This document shows positions 1-9,182 of a stretch of DNA of 64,000 nucleotides, in pieces. The stretch is from contig NZ_LR027558.1 in the NCBI RefSeq assembly GCF_900605005.1, positions 2,318,395 through 2,382,394 on the forward strand, read 5' to 3'. The notes beneath the pieces are model-generated. The model saw only the letters and a program-made list of their open reading frames with translations, did no database searches and was not told the DNA's origin. Numbering within the stretch: the stretch's first letter is position 1; the number at the start of each line of letters is the position of its first letter. The position numbers were made by a program, and so were the translations under genes. The stretch comes from Acidipropionibacterium timonense. GTDB lineage: Bacteria > Actinomycetota > Actinomycetes > Propionibacteriales > Propionibacteriaceae.

Positions 1-49
1 ACTTCTTGGTGATCTCACGGCGTGCGGCCATCGACAGCTCCCGATCCAT
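1..49 (-). CDS. 5' end of an integrase/transposase-like ORF (partial)
   Basis: Only the first 16 codons lie in the window; the frame is open to the left edge. The start reads MDRELSMAARREITKK, with a second in-frame Met at position 31. The MAAR-EITKK opening resembles the N-terminus of actinobacterial integrase-core transposases. This rests on memory of the family and very little sequence, so the identity is tentative. Confidence 0.35.
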   Translation of the reverse strand, partial: MDRELSMAARREITKK

Positions 50-138
50 GGCCCGGGCCTACACCGTCAGTACGCGGACATCCTCATCTGAGGCACGTGC
101 TGCCGCATCCGGACCTTTTACGTGAGTCTCGTCGCAAC

Positions 139-168
139 TTGGCGGGCGCTGTCCCCCTGGGTTAGACT
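139..168 (+). promoter_or_regulatory. putative promoter for tRNA-Pro
   Basis: TTGGCG (139-144) and TAGACT (163-168) are separated by 18 nt and lie about 40 nt upstream of the tRNA gene. They fit an actinobacterial housekeeping-sigma promoter by sequence only. Confidence 0.4.
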
Positions 169-209
169 GGCCGTCGGCCTCACGGGGCCAGCGATTCGCA
201 GGAATCCAT

Positions 210-286
<77 letters not shown>

Positions 287-289
287 CGG

Positions 290-320
290 GACGGCCCGGG
301 ACATGATGTCCCGGGCCGTC
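290..320 (+). terminator. hairpin terminator after tRNA-Pro
   Basis: A perfect 14-bp inverted repeat (GACGGCCCGGGACA, 3-nt loop, then its complement) starts 3 nt after the tRNA CCA. There is no long T-tract, which is usual in high-GC actinobacteria. Confidence 0.7.
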
Positions 321-404
321 GTCGTTCTCCCCCGCGACACCTGCTCCACCCGGGGACGAGCGCCCATCTCCCGTGAGCCGAGTCGCCGTCACCCCGACAC
401 CGGA

Positions 405-479
405 GTGGACATTCGACGTGGAGGGCCCTGAAAGGCCAGTTTCACGTCTAGGAACCGCGCTCCAGGTCGAGAATCCACC
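405..479. repeat. dispersed ~75-bp palindromic element, copy 1 (downstream of tRNA-Pro)
   Basis: Terminal GTGGACATTCGACG and the complement of GGTGGATTCTCGACC form imperfect inverted ends around a variable core containing GTTTCACGT. A second copy lies at 53812-53887 downstream of the other tRNA gene. The rest of the gap 321-722 holds no gene I can support. Confidence 0.65.
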
Positions 480-722
480 CACCTCGACCACCGGGCCGGG
501 CCCCGACCGCGACACGGCGAAGACCCATACCACACCCCGTCAACCCCCAGCCGCCATCCCTGCCGTCAGACGCAAAGGTTGCAACTCAATAACAATGCGG
601 TGCTGGAGCCGTCCAGACCCTGTGAAGATCGCGATCGACCGGGCAGACTTCTGGCCACCAAGCCCCCGGACTTCCCGGGGGGCCGGCGACCGGATCGCCG
701 GACCAGCTCGGAGGAGACATCA

Positions 723-2384
723 ATGCGTCGAATCTCGCCTGTCGTGGCGCTCTCGGTCGCAGGCGTCCTGGCCCTGTCCGCCTGCGGACAGGACGTCGCA
801 GCCCCCAGTGACACGAGCAGCAACAGCTCAGCCAGCACCAGCACCTCGTCGGAACCCGCCAAGGATGGCGGCACCATCACGATTCGCGGCTGCACCCCGC
901 AGAACCCGCTCATCCCGGCCAACACCAACGAGACCTGCGGCGGCAACGTCCTGGACGCCGTCACCGCCAAGCTCGTCCACTACAACTCGGACACCGCAGC
1001 GCCCGAGCTCGACATCGCCGAGTCGATCGACACGACCGACAACCAGAACTTCACCGTGAAGATCAAGTCCGGCTACAAGTTCTCCGACGGCACCGAGGTC
1101 AAGGCCAGCAACTTCGTCGACGCCTGGAACTGGGACGCCTACGGACCCAACGCCCAGCAGAACTCGTACTTCTTCGAGCCCATCGAGGGGTACGCCGACC
1201 TGCAGTGCTCCGACGACACCTGCAAGGCCAAGCCCAAGGCCGACAAGATGACCGGTCTCAAGGTCGTCGACGACCACACCTTCACCATCAAGACCACCGA
1301 GAAGGTCTCGAACCTCAAGGTGCGTCTGGGCTACACCACCTTCGCGCCGCTGCCCGACGCCTTCCTCAAGGACCCGAAGAACACCAAGTGGGCGAAGATG
1401 CCCATCGGCGCCGGCCCGTTCACCGTGACGGCCAACTCCGCCACCCAGATCGAGCTCACCCGCAACAAGGACTACTCGGGCAGCTACAAGGCCCACGTCG
1501 ACAAGGTCATCTACAAGATCTACAACGACGCCGCGCCGGCCTACAACGACACCGTCGCCAACCAGCTCGACGTCACCGACCTCATCCCCACCGACCAGCT
1601 CACCAATGACCAGTGGAAGCAGGATCTGGCCAACCGGTGGAGCATCCGCCAGTCGGGCGTCTTCCAGTCGATCACCCCGTCCAGCAAGGACAAGCAGCTC
1701 GCCAATGCGGACCTCATCAAGGCCCTGAGCATGGACATCGACCGCGCGACCATCACCAAGCAGATCTTCGCCGGCTCCCGCACCCCGGCCGACGGCTGGG
1801 TCTCCCCCGTCGTCGACGGCTACGTCAAGAACGCCTGCGGTGACCTGTGCACCTACGACAAGGCCAAGGCCAAGGAGCTCTACCAGAAGTCGGGTGGCTA
1901 CAAGGGCACCCTCACCATCGCGGTCAATGGCGACGGTGACCACAAGGCTTGGTCCCAGGCCGTGTGCAACGGGTGGAAGAACGACCTCGGCCTCGACTGC
2001 CAGCTCAAGGTGACCCCGGACTTCAAGACCCTGCGTGACCAGGTCAACAAGCGTGAGCTCACCGGCTTCTTCCGCACCGGTTGGCAGATGGACTACCCGT
2101 CGATCGAGAACTTCCTCACCCCGCTGTATGCCACCGGCGCCTCCAGCAATGACGGCGACTACTCCAACAAGGCCTTCGACGCCAAGCTCAAGGAGGCCGC
2201 CGCGGCGACCGACGAGAAGCAGGCCAACACCCTCTACGGGGACGCCGAGAAGATGCTCGCCGAGAAGGTCCCGGCCATCCCGCTGTGGACGGTCTCGACC
2301 CCCTTCGGCTGGTCGAACAAGGTGACGAACGTCAAGCTCACCCCGTTCGGCACGATCGACCTGTCCTCGATCAGCGTCAAGTGA
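723..2384 (+). CDS. peptide ABC transporter substrate-binding lipoprotein (SBP_bac_5 type)
   Basis: Extracytoplasmic peptide-binding lipoprotein of 553 aa that delivers oligo- or dipeptides to the permease encoded downstream. ATG 723 is chosen because GGAGGAG precedes it and because the protein then starts with a type II signal peptide (MRRISPVVALSVAGVLALSAC, lipid-modified Cys21). A Ser/Thr-rich linker follows, then a long family-5 solute-binding domain typical of OppA/DppA proteins. It is the first gene of a five-gene operon. A strong hairpin separates it from the permease genes, which would let the binding protein be made in excess. Specificity cannot be told from sequence. Confidence 0.92.
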   Translation: MRRISPVVALSVAGVLALSACGQDVAAPSDTSSNSSASTSTSSEPAKDGGTITIRGCTPQNPLIPANTNETCGGNVLDAVTAKLVHYNSDTAAPELDIAESIDTTDNQNFTVKIKSGYKFSDGTEVKASNFVDAWNWDAYGPNAQQNSYFFEPIEGYADLQCSDDTCKAKPKADKMTGLKVVDDHTFTIKTTEKVSNLKVRLGYTTFAPLPDAFLKDPKNTKWAKMPIGAGPFTVTANSATQIELTRNKDYSGSYKAHVDKVIYKIYNDAAPAYNDTVANQLDVTDLIPTDQLTNDQWKQDLANRWSIRQSGVFQSITPSSKDKQLANADLIKALSMDIDRATITKQIFAGSRTPADGWVSPVVDGYVKNACGDLCTYDKAKAKELYQKSGGYKGTLTIAVNGDGDHKAWSQAVCNGWKNDLGLDCQLKVTPDFKTLRDQVNKRELTGFFRTGWQMDYPSIENFLTPLYATGASSNDGDYSNKAFDAKLKEAAAATDEKQANTLYGDAEKMLAEKVPAIPLWTVSTPFGWSNKVTNVKLTPFGTIDLSSISVK

Positions 2385-2406
2385 CCCACCTGGTCCGATG
2401 ACCGCC

Positions 2407-2442
2407 GGGGCGGTCCACCGGGAACATCCGGTGGACCGCCCC
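2407..2442 (+). terminator. hairpin between binding protein and permease genes
   Basis: A 15-bp perfect stem (GGGGCGGTCCACCGG and its complement) with a 6-nt loop lies just after the lipoprotein stop. It is probably an attenuating terminator or an mRNA-stabilising structure that gives the upstream gene higher expression, a common arrangement in ABC operons. Confidence 0.65.
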
Positions 2443-2476
2443 CGGTCACGAGGACCCCGCTGCGAGGAAACACATC

Positions 2477-3400
2477 ATGGCCAAGTACGTCATCCGACGT
2501 CTGCTCCAGATGATCCCGGTGGTCATCGGCGCGACGTTCATCCTCTTCGCCCTCGTCTTCGCCCTGCCCGGTGACCCCACCGCCGGACGATGTGGCGAGC
2601 GCCCCTGCCCGCCGTCCTACGTCGCCGCCTTCCGGGCCGAGTACCACCTCGACCAGCCGCTGCTCGTCCAGTACGGCATCTACATCGGCAAGCTGCTGCA
2701 CGGCAACCTGGGCACGAACTTCTACGGCAACACCGTCGTCAGCGAACTGGCGGTGCGCTACCCCGTGACGATCCGGCTGGCCCTCATCGCCATCCTCGTC
2801 GAGATCATCGTCGGCATCGCCGCCGGCGTCGTGGCCGGGGTGCGACACGGCAAGTTCATCGACTACCTCATCCTCGTGTCCTCGCTCGTCGTCATCTCCA
2901 TCCCGATCTTCGTCATCGGCTCGCTGGCCCAGCTCGTCTTCGGCATGCGCCTGCACTGGGCCCCGGTGACGGCCTCCGACGGCACCTGGGGACAGCTCAT
3001 CCTGCCGGGGTTCGTCCTCGGTGCCCTGTCGGTGGCCTACGTCGCGCGGCTCACCCGGACGAACCTCATCGAGAACCAGCGCGCCGACTACGTGCGCACC
3101 GCGAAGGCCAAGGGCCTCTCGCGGGCCCGCACGGTGACCGTCCACACCCTGCGCAACTCGCTGGTGCCCGTCATCACGTACATCGGGTACGACTTCGGCG
3201 CCCTCATGGGCGGTGCCATCGTCACCGAACGCATCTTCAACATCAACGGCATCGGCAATTTCATCTACCGGTCCATCAACCAGCGCGACGGCGTCTCGGT
3301 CGTCGGCGCGGTGACCTGCCTGGTGCTCGTCTACCTGCTCGCGAACCTCGTCGTCGACCTGCTCTACGGGGTTCTGGATCCGAGGATCAGCCATGACTGA
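2477..3400 (+). CDS. peptide ABC transporter permease, DppB/OppB type
   Basis: Integral membrane permease of 307 aa, one half of the translocation channel for peptides. The N-terminus (MAKYVIRRLLQMIPVVIGATFI) is the typical DppB/OppB opening: basic residues, then the first transmembrane helix. About six hydrophobic segments are visible. The cytoplasmic EAA-loop motif that docks the ATPase is seen as ADYVRTAKAKGLSRARTV near residues 205-222. Its stop overlaps the next gene by 8 bp, implying translational coupling with the second permease. Confidence 0.93.
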   Translation: MAKYVIRRLLQMIPVVIGATFILFALVFALPGDPTAGRCGERPCPPSYVAAFRAEYHLDQPLLVQYGIYIGKLLHGNLGTNFYGNTVVSELAVRYPVTIRLALIAILVEIIVGIAAGVVAGVRHGKFIDYLILVSSLVVISIPIFVIGSLAQLVFGMRLHWAPVTASDGTWGQLILPGFVLGALSVAYVARLTRTNLIENQRADYVRTAKAKGLSRARTVTVHTLRNSLVPVITYIGYDFGALMGGAIVTERIFNINGIGNFIYRSINQRDGVSVVGAVTCLVLVYLLANLVVDLLYGVLDPRISHD

Positions 3401-4370
3401 GGCACACCTGAGCGAGGCCACCGACGCTCCCGAGGACATCCCGATCGGCGGTCAGGACGGCGGCCAGGCCGTCGTCGGGTCGACGCTGTCGGCGTCCTCC
3501 CCGAGGTCCCTGTGGACCGACGCCTGGGCTGATCTGCGACGCAACCCGCTGTTCTGGATCTCGGCGATCCTCATCGTCGTCTTCGTCGTCATGGCCGCGT
3601 TCCCGGGGCTCTTCACGACCAAGGACCCCCGCTCCTGCGACCTGTCGGCGGCGCGGCACATCCCGTCGGCGGTGCACTGGTTCGGCACCGACGTCCAGGG
3701 GTGCGACGTCTACGCCCGCACCGTCTACGGGGCCCGGTCCTCGATGCTCGTCGGCGTCCTGGCCACCCTGGGCACGGCCCTGCTGGGTTCGGTCATCGGC
3801 CTCATCGCGGGCTTCCGCGGGGGATGGGTGGACAGCCTGCTGGGCCGCGTCGGCGACATCTTCTACGCCATCCCGCTGCTGCTCGGCGGCATCATCATCC
3901 TCTACACCTTCCCCAACAAGCTGGGGACGCCGTACATCGTCGTCGTCCTCAAGGTCGTCGGGGCCGTCGTCATCCTCGGCTGGCCGTCCATCGCCCGGCT
4001 CATGCGGTCGGCGGTGCTCCAGGTCATGCCGAACGACTACATCCAGGCCGCACGCGCCCTGGGAGCCAGCCCGCGGCGGATCATCATGAGCCACATCCTG
4101 CCCAACGCCATGGCCCCGGTGCTCGTCGTCTCGACGATCAACCTCGGTGCCTACATCGCCATCGAGGCGACGCTGAGCTACCTGGGCATCGGCCTGCAGG
4201 AACCGGCGATCAGCTGGGGGGTGTCCATCTCGGACGCCTCCGGTCTGGGGTACGTGAGGTCGGCACCGCACATGCTCCTCTTCCCGTCCCTGTTCCTGTC
4301 GCTGGCCGTGCTGGCGTTCATCTTCCTGGGCGAGGCGGCGCAGAGCGCCTTCGACCCCAAGCGGCACTGA
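3393..4370 (+). CDS. peptide ABC transporter permease, DppC/OppC type
   Basis: Partner permease of 325 aa. A polar N-terminal extension of about 50 residues precedes the first membrane helix, as is usual for DppC/OppC. The EAA-loop is DYIQAARALGASPRRIIMSH, followed by the conserved ILPNAMAPV. It pairs with the preceding permease to form the channel and overlaps it by 8 bp. The ATPase genes follow after 11 bp. No damage is seen. Confidence 0.93.
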   Translation: MTEAHLSEATDAPEDIPIGGQDGGQAVVGSTLSASSPRSLWTDAWADLRRNPLFWISAILIVVFVVMAAFPGLFTTKDPRSCDLSAARHIPSAVHWFGTDVQGCDVYARTVYGARSSMLVGVLATLGTALLGSVIGLIAGFRGGWVDSLLGRVGDIFYAIPLLLGGIIILYTFPNKLGTPYIVVVLKVVGAVVILGWPSIARLMRSAVLQVMPNDYIQAARALGASPRRIIMSHILPNAMAPVLVVSTINLGAYIAIEATLSYLGIGLQEPAISWGVSISDASGLGYVRSAPHMLLFPSLFLSLAVLAFIFLGEAAQSAFDPKRH

Positions 4371-4381
4371 GAGGAGCCGTC

Positions 4382-5413
4382 ATGCCACTGTCCAGAGCAC
4401 GTCTGCAGGTCGAACCGGTCGACGGCAAGCTCCTGGAGGTCGACGACCTCCACGTCGAGTTCCGCACCCGCGACGGCGTCGCCAAGGCGATCAACGGGGT
4501 GACCTTCTCCCTGTCGGAGCGCGAGACCCTGGCCATCCTCGGGGAGTCCGGGTCGGGCAAGTCGGTGACCGCCCAGGCCATCATGGGGATCCTCGACAGC
4601 CCACCGGCCCACGTCACCGGCGGCTCCATCCGCTACTGCGGGCTCGAGCTGCTGTCCATGCGCAGCCGTCAGATGCAGGACATCCGCGGCGAGCACATCG
4701 CCATGATCTTCCAGGACGCCCTGAGCGCCCTCAACCCGGTGTTCCCGGTGGGGTGGCAGATCGCCGAGATGTTCCGCGTCCACCGCGGCATGAACCGATC
4801 CGACGCCCAGGCCGAGGCGGTCCGGCTCATGGAGCGGGTGCGCATTCCCGCCGCCAAGGAGCGGGCGGGCAACTACCCGCACCAGTTCTCCGGCGGCATG
4901 CGCCAGCGCATCATGATCGCCATGGCCATCGCCCTCAACCCGAGGGTGCTCATCGCCGACGAGCCGACGACCGCCCTCGACGTCACCGTCCAGGCGCAGA
5001 TCATGACCCTGCTCAAGGAGTTGCAGGACGAGTCCGACATGGGCCTCATCCTCATCACCCACGACCTGGGGGTCGTCGCCGACGTCGCCGACGACATCGC
5101 CGTCATGTACTGCGGCCGGTTCGTCGAGCACTCCGACGTCCACCGGCTCTACGCCAATCCGGCCCATCCGTACACCGTGGGGCTCATCGACTCGATCCCC
5201 CGGCTCGACCAGAAGGGCGACCAGCTGTACGCCATCGGCGGCCTGCCGCCGTCGCTGACGAACCTGCCGTCCGGGTGTTCCTTCCATCCCCGGTGCCGGT
5301 TCGCCACCGACGAGTGCCGGGTGGGCGGGGCACCCACGTTCAAGGAAGTGGAGCCGGCGCGGTTCGCCGCCTGCCACCATGCCGAGGAGGTGCTCCATCG
5401 TGAGCGAGTCTGA
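4382..5413 (+). CDS. peptide ABC transporter ATPase, DppD/OppD type
   Basis: Cytoplasmic ATPase of 343 aa. Walker A is GESGSGKS (residues 54-61), the signature is FSGGMRQR and Walker B is [12 protein letters not shown]. The C-terminal oligopeptide-transporter extension with clustered Cys ([16 protein letters not shown]) is the part that binds an iron-sulfur cluster in some family members. ATG 4382 is preceded by GAGAGGAG. The open frame continues far upstream but overlaps the permease in another frame, so the longer version is rejected. It forms a heterodimer with the next gene product. Confidence 0.93.
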   Translation: MPLSRARLQVEPVDGKLLEVDDLHVEFRTRDGVAKAINGVTFSLSERETLAILGESGSGKSVTAQAIMGILDSPPAHVTGGSIRYCGLELLSMRSRQMQDIRGEHIAMIFQDALSALNPVFPVGWQIAEMFRVHRGMNRSDAQAEAVRLMERVRIPAAKERAGNYPHQFSGGMRQRIMIAMAIALNPRVLIADEPTTALDVTVQAQIMTLLKELQDESDMGLILITHDLGVVADVADDIAVMYCGRFVEHSDVHRLYANPAHPYTVGLIDSIPRLDQKGDQLYAIGGLPPSLTNLPSGCSFHPRCRFATDECRVGGAPTFKEVEPARFAACHHAEEVLHRERV

Positions 5414-6497
5414 GCTGACCATCCCGCGCCGGTCGCAGGAGGCGTCCCCCCGCCCGGAAGGCGCGCGCGAGCCGATCCTGTCGGTGCGCGACCTCACCAA
5501 GCACTACCCGCTCAAGGCCGGGGTCGTGCGGCACACCGTGGGTCACGTCAAGGCCGTCGACGGGGTGAGCTTCGACCTCTACCCCGGCGAGACCCTGGGT
5601 GTCGTCGGCGAGTCGGGCTGCGGCAAGTCGACCCTGGGGCGTCTGCTCGTGGCCCTCGAGAAGCCCACCTCGGGCACCATCACCTTCGAGGGCAACGACG
5701 TCACCGACGCCACCGGTTCCCAGATGCGCAAGCTGCGACGCGACATCCAGATCGTCTTCCAGGACCCGTACACCTCCCTCGACCCGCGCAAGACCGTCGG
5801 CGACATCGTCGGGGAGCCGTTCAAGATCCATCCCGACGTCGTCCCGAGGGGCAAGCGGGAGGAACGGGTCAAGGAGCTGCTCGACCTCGTCGGCCTCAAT
5901 CCTGAGCACATCAACCGCTACCCGCACCAGTTCTCCGGCGGCCAGCGTCAGCGGATCGGGATCGCCCGCGGCATCGCCCTCAACCCCAAGGTCGTCATCT
6001 GCGACGAGCCGGTCTCGGCCCTCGACGTGTCCGTGCAGGCGCAGGTCGTCAACCTGCTCCAGCGGCTGCAGAAGGAGCTGGGCCTGGCGTACGTCTTCAT
6101 CGCCCACGACCTGTCGGTGGTGCGGCACATCTCGGACCGGGTCGCGGTGATGTACCTCGGTCGGATCATGGAGATGGGCGACGAGGCGCAGATCTACGAC
6201 CGGGCGACCCACCCGTACACCCAGGCGCTCATGTCCGCGGTACCGGTGCCCGACCCGCAGATGCGTGGCAAGCGAGAGCAGATCATCCTCCACGGCGACG
6301 TGCCCTCCCCGGCCAACCCGCCCTCGGGCTGCCGGTTCCACACCCGGTGCTGGCGGGCCCAACCCATCTGCGCCGAGAAGGACACCGAGCTGCTGCCGCG
6401 CGACGACGGGGCCGGCCAGCACGACTGCCGGTGCCACTTCGCCGCGCTCTTCGAGAAGGCGGCCGAGGACATCACGGCCGACGACCTCATCGGCTGA
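5400..6497 (+). CDS. peptide ABC transporter ATPase, DppF/OppF type
   Basis: Second ATPase, 365 aa, completing the five-gene transporter. Walker A is GESGCGKS (residues 70-77), the signature is FSGGQRQR and Walker B is [14 protein letters not shown]-terminal Cys-containing extension ([16 protein letters not shown]) is present. GTG 5400 is preferred to an upstream ATG (5379) because GAGGAGG sits 9 nt before it. It overlaps the previous gene by 14 bp. A good hairpin terminator follows the stop. Confidence 0.92.
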   Translation: MSESELTIPRRSQEASPRPEGAREPILSVRDLTKHYPLKAGVVRHTVGHVKAVDGVSFDLYPGETLGVVGESGCGKSTLGRLLVALEKPTSGTITFEGNDVTDATGSQMRKLRRDIQIVFQDPYTSLDPRKTVGDIVGEPFKIHPDVVPRGKREERVKELLDLVGLNPEHINRYPHQFSGGQRQRIGIARGIALNPKVVICDEPVSALDVSVQAQVVNLLQRLQKELGLAYVFIAHDLSVVRHISDRVAVMYLGRIMEMGDEAQIYDRATHPYTQALMSAVPVPDPQMRGKREQIILHGDVPSPANPPSGCRFHTRCWRAQPICAEKDTELLPRDDGAGQHDCRCHFAALFEKAAEDITADDLIG

Positions 6498-6519
6498 GGG
6501 ATCCCCCACCGGCACGAGT

Positions 6520-6550
6520 CGGGGGCGGCTTCGAGGACCGGCCGCCCCCG
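6520..6550 (+). terminator. terminator of the peptide transporter operon
   Basis: CGGGGGCGGC pairs with GCCGCCCCCG across an 11-nt loop, 22 nt after the last stop codon of the operon. Confidence 0.65.
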
Positions 6551-6572
6551 ATGCGCGTGCATCGGTTAGCGT

Positions 6573-7385
6573 GTGCCCGTGCTCGTCCTGCTGTCCCCGG
6601 CCAAGACCCTCGACCTCACCTCGCCCCTGACGACGCCGTCGAGGCACCACTCGACGCCACTGTTCGTGGACCGGGCCGACACCCTGGCGGCCCGGATGGC
6701 GGAGCTGTCGGTCGACGAGCTCGCATCCTTGCTCGGCGTCTCGCACGACCTCGCGGCGCTCAATGCCGGGCGCTACGCCACCTTCGGGTCCGGGCCCGGC
6801 CGACCGGCGGCGCGGTGCTTCGACGGTCCGGTGTACCGGGCCATGGCGCCGTCCACCTTCGACACCCGCGACTGGACGGAGGCCACGAAGACGCTGCGGA
6901 TCCTCTCGGGGCTCTACGGATGGCTGCGCCCACTCGACCTCATCCAGCCCTACCGCCTGGAGATGGGGGTGCGCCTCGACGGGCGGACGATGGCCGCTCG
7001 CTGGCGCCCGGCGGTCACCGCGGCGCTGCTGCGCGACGTGGACCGGTCCCCCGGGCCGCGGGTCGTCGTCAACCTCGCCTCGGCCGAGTACTGGGACGCC
7101 GTCGACGCCGCCGCCCTGGCCGACGCCGCGGTGCGGGTCGTCACACCGAGGTTCGAGGACCTCGACGGGCAGGGTCACTGGCGGGTGTTGTCGTTCCCGG
7201 CCAAGTCGGCACGAGGTCACCTGGCGGGGTGGATCGTGCGGACCAGGCTGCGATCGGTGCGCGGACTGCGCGAGGCCGACGGCGTCCACCGGTGGGTGCC
7301 GGGGAGCCCGGTGGACGAGCCGGTGTTCCGCGCGACGACGGGTCGAGCCGCGGCGGGGGCGAGGCGGGTCCATCCCGGGCGTTGA
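6573..7385 (+). CDS. yaaA: YaaA/DUF328 family protein (peroxide stress)
   Basis: Protein of 270 aa with the family's N-terminal LVLLSPAKTLD and central YGWLRPLDLIQPYRLEM signatures. In E. coli YaaA lowers free iron and limits DNA damage under peroxide stress; the biochemical mechanism is not settled. The start is GTG 6573 or the in-frame GTG 6579; the second gives the more usual MLVLLSPAKT opening, and neither has a clear ribosome site. It is monocistronic and convergent with the L31 gene across a shared hairpin. Confidence 0.85.
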   Translation: MPVLVLLSPAKTLDLTSPLTTPSRHHSTPLFVDRADTLAARMAELSVDELASLLGVSHDLAALNAGRYATFGSGPGRPAARCFDGPVYRAMAPSTFDTRDWTEATKTLRILSGLYGWLRPLDLIQPYRLEMGVRLDGRTMAARWRPAVTAALLRDVDRSPGPRVVVNLASAEYWDAVDAAALADAAVRVVTPRFEDLDGQGHWRVLSFPAKSARGHLAGWIVRTRLRSVRGLREADGVHRWVPGSPVDEPVFRATTGRAAAGARRVHPGR

Positions 7386-7442
7386 CCGCAGCCGCGGCGA
7401 CGTCGCTGCCGGCACCGGCGTCATCCCCGCCAGGCCATGGAT

Positions 7443-7477
7443 CCGGGCCCCCGCTCCATGCCATGACGGGGGCCCGG
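7443..7477. terminator. bidirectional hairpin between yaaA and rpmE2
   Basis: CCGGGCCCCCG and CGGGGGCCCGG pair across a 13-nt loop between two convergent genes, so the hairpin can serve both. Confidence 0.65.
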
Positions 7478-7488
7478 ACGTCTGCGGG

Positions 7489-7728
7489 TCAGGCGCTCCT
7501 GCGCCCGTATCGGCGGTTGAACTTCTCCACCCGGCCGGCGGTGTCGACGATCTTCGCCTTGCCCGTGTAGAAGGGGTGGCTCGCCGAGGAGATGTCGACG
7601 TCGATGACCGGGTAGGTGTTCCCGTCGATCCACTCGATGGTCCGGTCGCTCGTCGCCGTCGACCTGGTGAGGAAGGTGAAGTCCGCGGAGATGTCACGGA
7701 AGACGACCGGATGGATGTCGGGCTTCAT
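7489..7728 (-). CDS. rpmE2: ribosomal protein L31, type B (zinc-independent)
   Basis: A 79-aa protein beginning [19 protein letters not shown] and ending [11 protein letters not shown], the pattern of the longer type B L31. No CXXC zinc-binding pair is present. Type B L31 replaces the zinc-containing form on the large subunit when zinc is scarce. ATG 7728 is chosen because GAGAGGACG precedes it; the open frame upstream covers the operator. It is divergent from the L28-L33-S14-L32 cluster across a Zur-box-like palindrome. Confidence 0.93.
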   Translation of the reverse strand: MKPDIHPVVFRDISADFTFLTRSTATSDRTIEWIDGNTYPVIDVDISSASHPFYTGKAKIVDTAGRVEKFNRRYGRRSA

Positions 7729-7764
7729 GTCGTCCTCTCGGTGGCGGATCTCGTCTCTTCGTAT

Positions 7765-7781
7765 ATGATAACGGTTCTCAT
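7765..7781. promoter_or_regulatory. Zur-box-like operator between divergent ribosomal genes
   Basis: ATGATAAC-G-GTTCTCAT is an 8-1-8 inverted repeat with one mismatch. The AT-rich core with TGA...TCA ends resembles actinobacterial Zur operators. It sits 37 nt upstream of the L31 start and 29 nt upstream of the L28 start, where a zinc-loaded repressor would block both promoters. Zur binding is inferred from the motif and the cysteine-free products. Confidence 0.72.
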
Positions 7782-7810
7782 TACGTTTTGCATCCATCAG
7801 AGGAGGATCC

Positions 7811-8047
7811 ATGTCACGACGCTGCCAGGTCCGTCAGACCCGCCCCGGGTTCGGCAACAGCGTCTCCCACTCGCATCGGCGCACCCGCCGACGCTGGGAC
7901 CCGAACGTCCAGACCAAGCGGTACTGGGTGCCGTCGCTGGGGCGCACCGTCACCCTGCGCCTCACCCCCAAGGCCATGAAGACCATCGAGCGACGCGGGA
8001 TCGACGTCGTCGTCGCGCAGATGCGTGAGCGCGGGGAGAGGTTCTGA
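7811..8047 (+). CDS. rpmB: ribosomal protein L28, cysteine-poor paralog
   Basis: A 78-aa L28 recognised by [26 protein letters not shown]. It lacks the paired CXXC motifs of zinc-binding L28; only Cys5 remains. AGAGGAGG precedes the start. It leads a tightly coupled four-gene operon (the stop overlaps the L33 start as TGATG). Together with the operator this marks it as the zinc-sparing copy; the housekeeping copy is expected elsewhere in the genome. Confidence 0.93.
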   Translation: MSRRCQVRQTRPGFGNSVSHSHRRTRRRWDPNVQTKRYWVPSLGRTVTLRLTPKAMKTIERRGIDVVVAQMRERGERF

Positions 8048-8217
8048 TGGCCAAGAAGTCCAAGGACCTCCGTCCGATCATCAAGCTGAGGTCGACCGCC
8101 GGCACCGGCTACACCTACGTGACGACGAAGAACCGCCGCAACACCCCCGACCGCCTCGTGCTCATGAAGTACGACCCGGTCGTGCGCCGACATGTCGAGT
8201 TCAAGGAGACCCGCTGA
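8047..8217 (+). CDS. rpmG: ribosomal protein L33, cysteine-free
   Basis: A 56-aa L33 ([19 protein letters not shown], then [14 protein letters not shown]). No cysteines are present, so it cannot bind the structural zinc of the C+ form. Its start overlaps the L28 stop by one base and its stop overlaps the S14 start in the same way. It is part of the predicted zinc-starvation ribosome-remodelling operon. Confidence 0.95.
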   Translation: MAKKSKDLRPIIKLRSTAGTGYTYVTTKNRRNTPDRLVLMKYDPVVRRHVEFKETR

Positions 8218-8522
8218 TGGCCAAGAAGTCCAAGATCGCCGCCCAGAAGAGGCGCGAGGAGATGGTCGCCCGGTACGCCGACCGGCGCGCCGAGGTCAAG
8301 GCCGCCGCCAAGGACCCGCGGGCCTCGCTCGAGGAGCGGATGGAGGCCTCCCGCCAGCTGGCGCGGCTACCGCGCGACTCCAGCCCAGTGCGACTGCGCA
8401 ACCGGGACGCCGTCGACGGACGCCCCCGCGGATTCCTGCGCAAGGCCGGGATCAGCCGGGTGAGGTTCAGGCAGATGGCCCACGACGGGGAACTCCCCGG
8501 AATCACGAAGTCGAGCTGGTGA
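8217..8522 (+). CDS. rpsN: ribosomal protein S14, zinc-independent long form
   Basis: A 101-aa S14 of the long, cysteine-free type, with [20 protein letters not shown] followed by [23 protein letters not shown]. The short zinc form has two CXXC pairs and about 61 aa. It assembles into the small-subunit head and would substitute for the zinc form. The ATG is embedded in the L33 stop (TGATG), indicating coupling. Confidence 0.95.
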   Translation: MAKKSKIAAQKRREEMVARYADRRAEVKAAAKDPRASLEERMEASRQLARLPRDSSPVRLRNRDAVDGRPRGFLRKAGISRVRFRQMAHDGELPGITKSSW

Positions 8523-8529
8523 GGCACCC

Positions 8530-8700
8530 ATGGCAGTACCGAAGCGAAAGAAGTCCCGTTCGACCACGCGCCATCGGCGTGCCCAGTGGAAGGCGACCGC
8601 GCCCGAACTCGTGTCGATCCGGGTCGAGGGCCGCACGATCCGCGTCCCGCGCAACCTGGTCAAGGCCTACCACCTTGGGTTGATCAAGCCCGAGGACTGA
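8530..8700 (+). CDS. rpmF: ribosomal protein L32, cysteine-free
   Basis: A 56-aa L32 recognised by [27 protein letters not shown]. The C-terminal CXXC/CXXC zinc knuckle of ordinary L32 is missing and replaced by [20 protein letters not shown]. It is the last gene of the operon, 7 nt after S14. Its place here completes a set of five zinc-independent ribosomal proteins. Confidence 0.9.
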   Translation: MAVPKRKKSRSTTRHRRAQWKATAPELVSIRVEGRTIRVPRNLVKAYHLGLIKPED

Positions 8701-8704
8701 GTCC

Positions 8705-8736
8705 GTGCCGGGGCCCACCAGCCCCTCGGCCGGCAC
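8705..8736 (+). terminator. hairpin after the ribosomal protein operon
   Basis: GTGCCGG pairs with CCGGCAC, with extra GGGGC/GCCCC pairing inside, starting 5 nt after the L32 stop. Confidence 0.45.
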
Positions 8737-8810
8737 CCCCGGGCCCGGCCCGCGTCGACGGCGACCGTCCGGGTCGACGGTTCCGGCCCGGCCGCCTTAG
8801 GCTCGTTCCC

Positions 8811-9176
8811 ATGGACAAGCCCCACGTGACCCTGCCCGATGCAGCACCCGAGGACCTCGTCATCGAGGACATCACCGTCGGCGACGGACAGGAGGCCCAG
8901 GCCGGCAACCTCGTCGAGGTGCACTACGTCGGCGTCGCCCTGAGCAACGGCAAGGAGTTCGACGCCTCCTGGAACCGCGGCGAGCCGCTCACCTTCCAGC
9001 TCGGCGTCGGCCAGGTTATCCCCGGCTGGGACACCGGCGTGCAGGGGATGAAGGTCGGCGGCCGCCGCCAGCTCACCATCCCCCACCAGCTGGCCTACGG
9101 CGAGCGCGGGATCCCCGGCGTCATCGCCCCCGAGGAGACCCTCGTCTTCGTCTGCGACCTCGTCAACGTCATCTGA
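8811..9176 (+). CDS. FKBP-type peptidyl-prolyl cis-trans isomerase
   Basis: A 121-aa single-domain FKBP that catalyses cis-trans isomerisation at proline bonds. Family signatures include VEVHYVGVALSNGKEFDASW, the loop FQLGVGQVIPGWDTGVQGMKVGG and the final LAYGERGIPGVIAPEETLVFVCDLV. No signal peptide is present, so it is cytoplasmic. ATG 8811 gives the normal length for actinobacterial FKBPs; the upstream open frame only covers intergenic DNA. Confidence 0.93.
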   Translation: MDKPHVTLPDAAPEDLVIEDITVGDGQEAQAGNLVEVHYVGVALSNGKEFDASWNRGEPLTFQLGVGQVIPGWDTGVQGMKVGGRRQLTIPHQLAYGERGIPGVIAPEETLVFVCDLVNVI

Positions 9177-9182
9177 CCGTCA

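Noticed and set aside
5340-7697. Very long minus-strand open frame (785 codons) opposite the ABC ATPase and yaaA genes
   Set aside because: It is antisense to three well-recognised genes, with low-complexity Arg/Asp/Val-rich translation typical of high-GC shadow frames.
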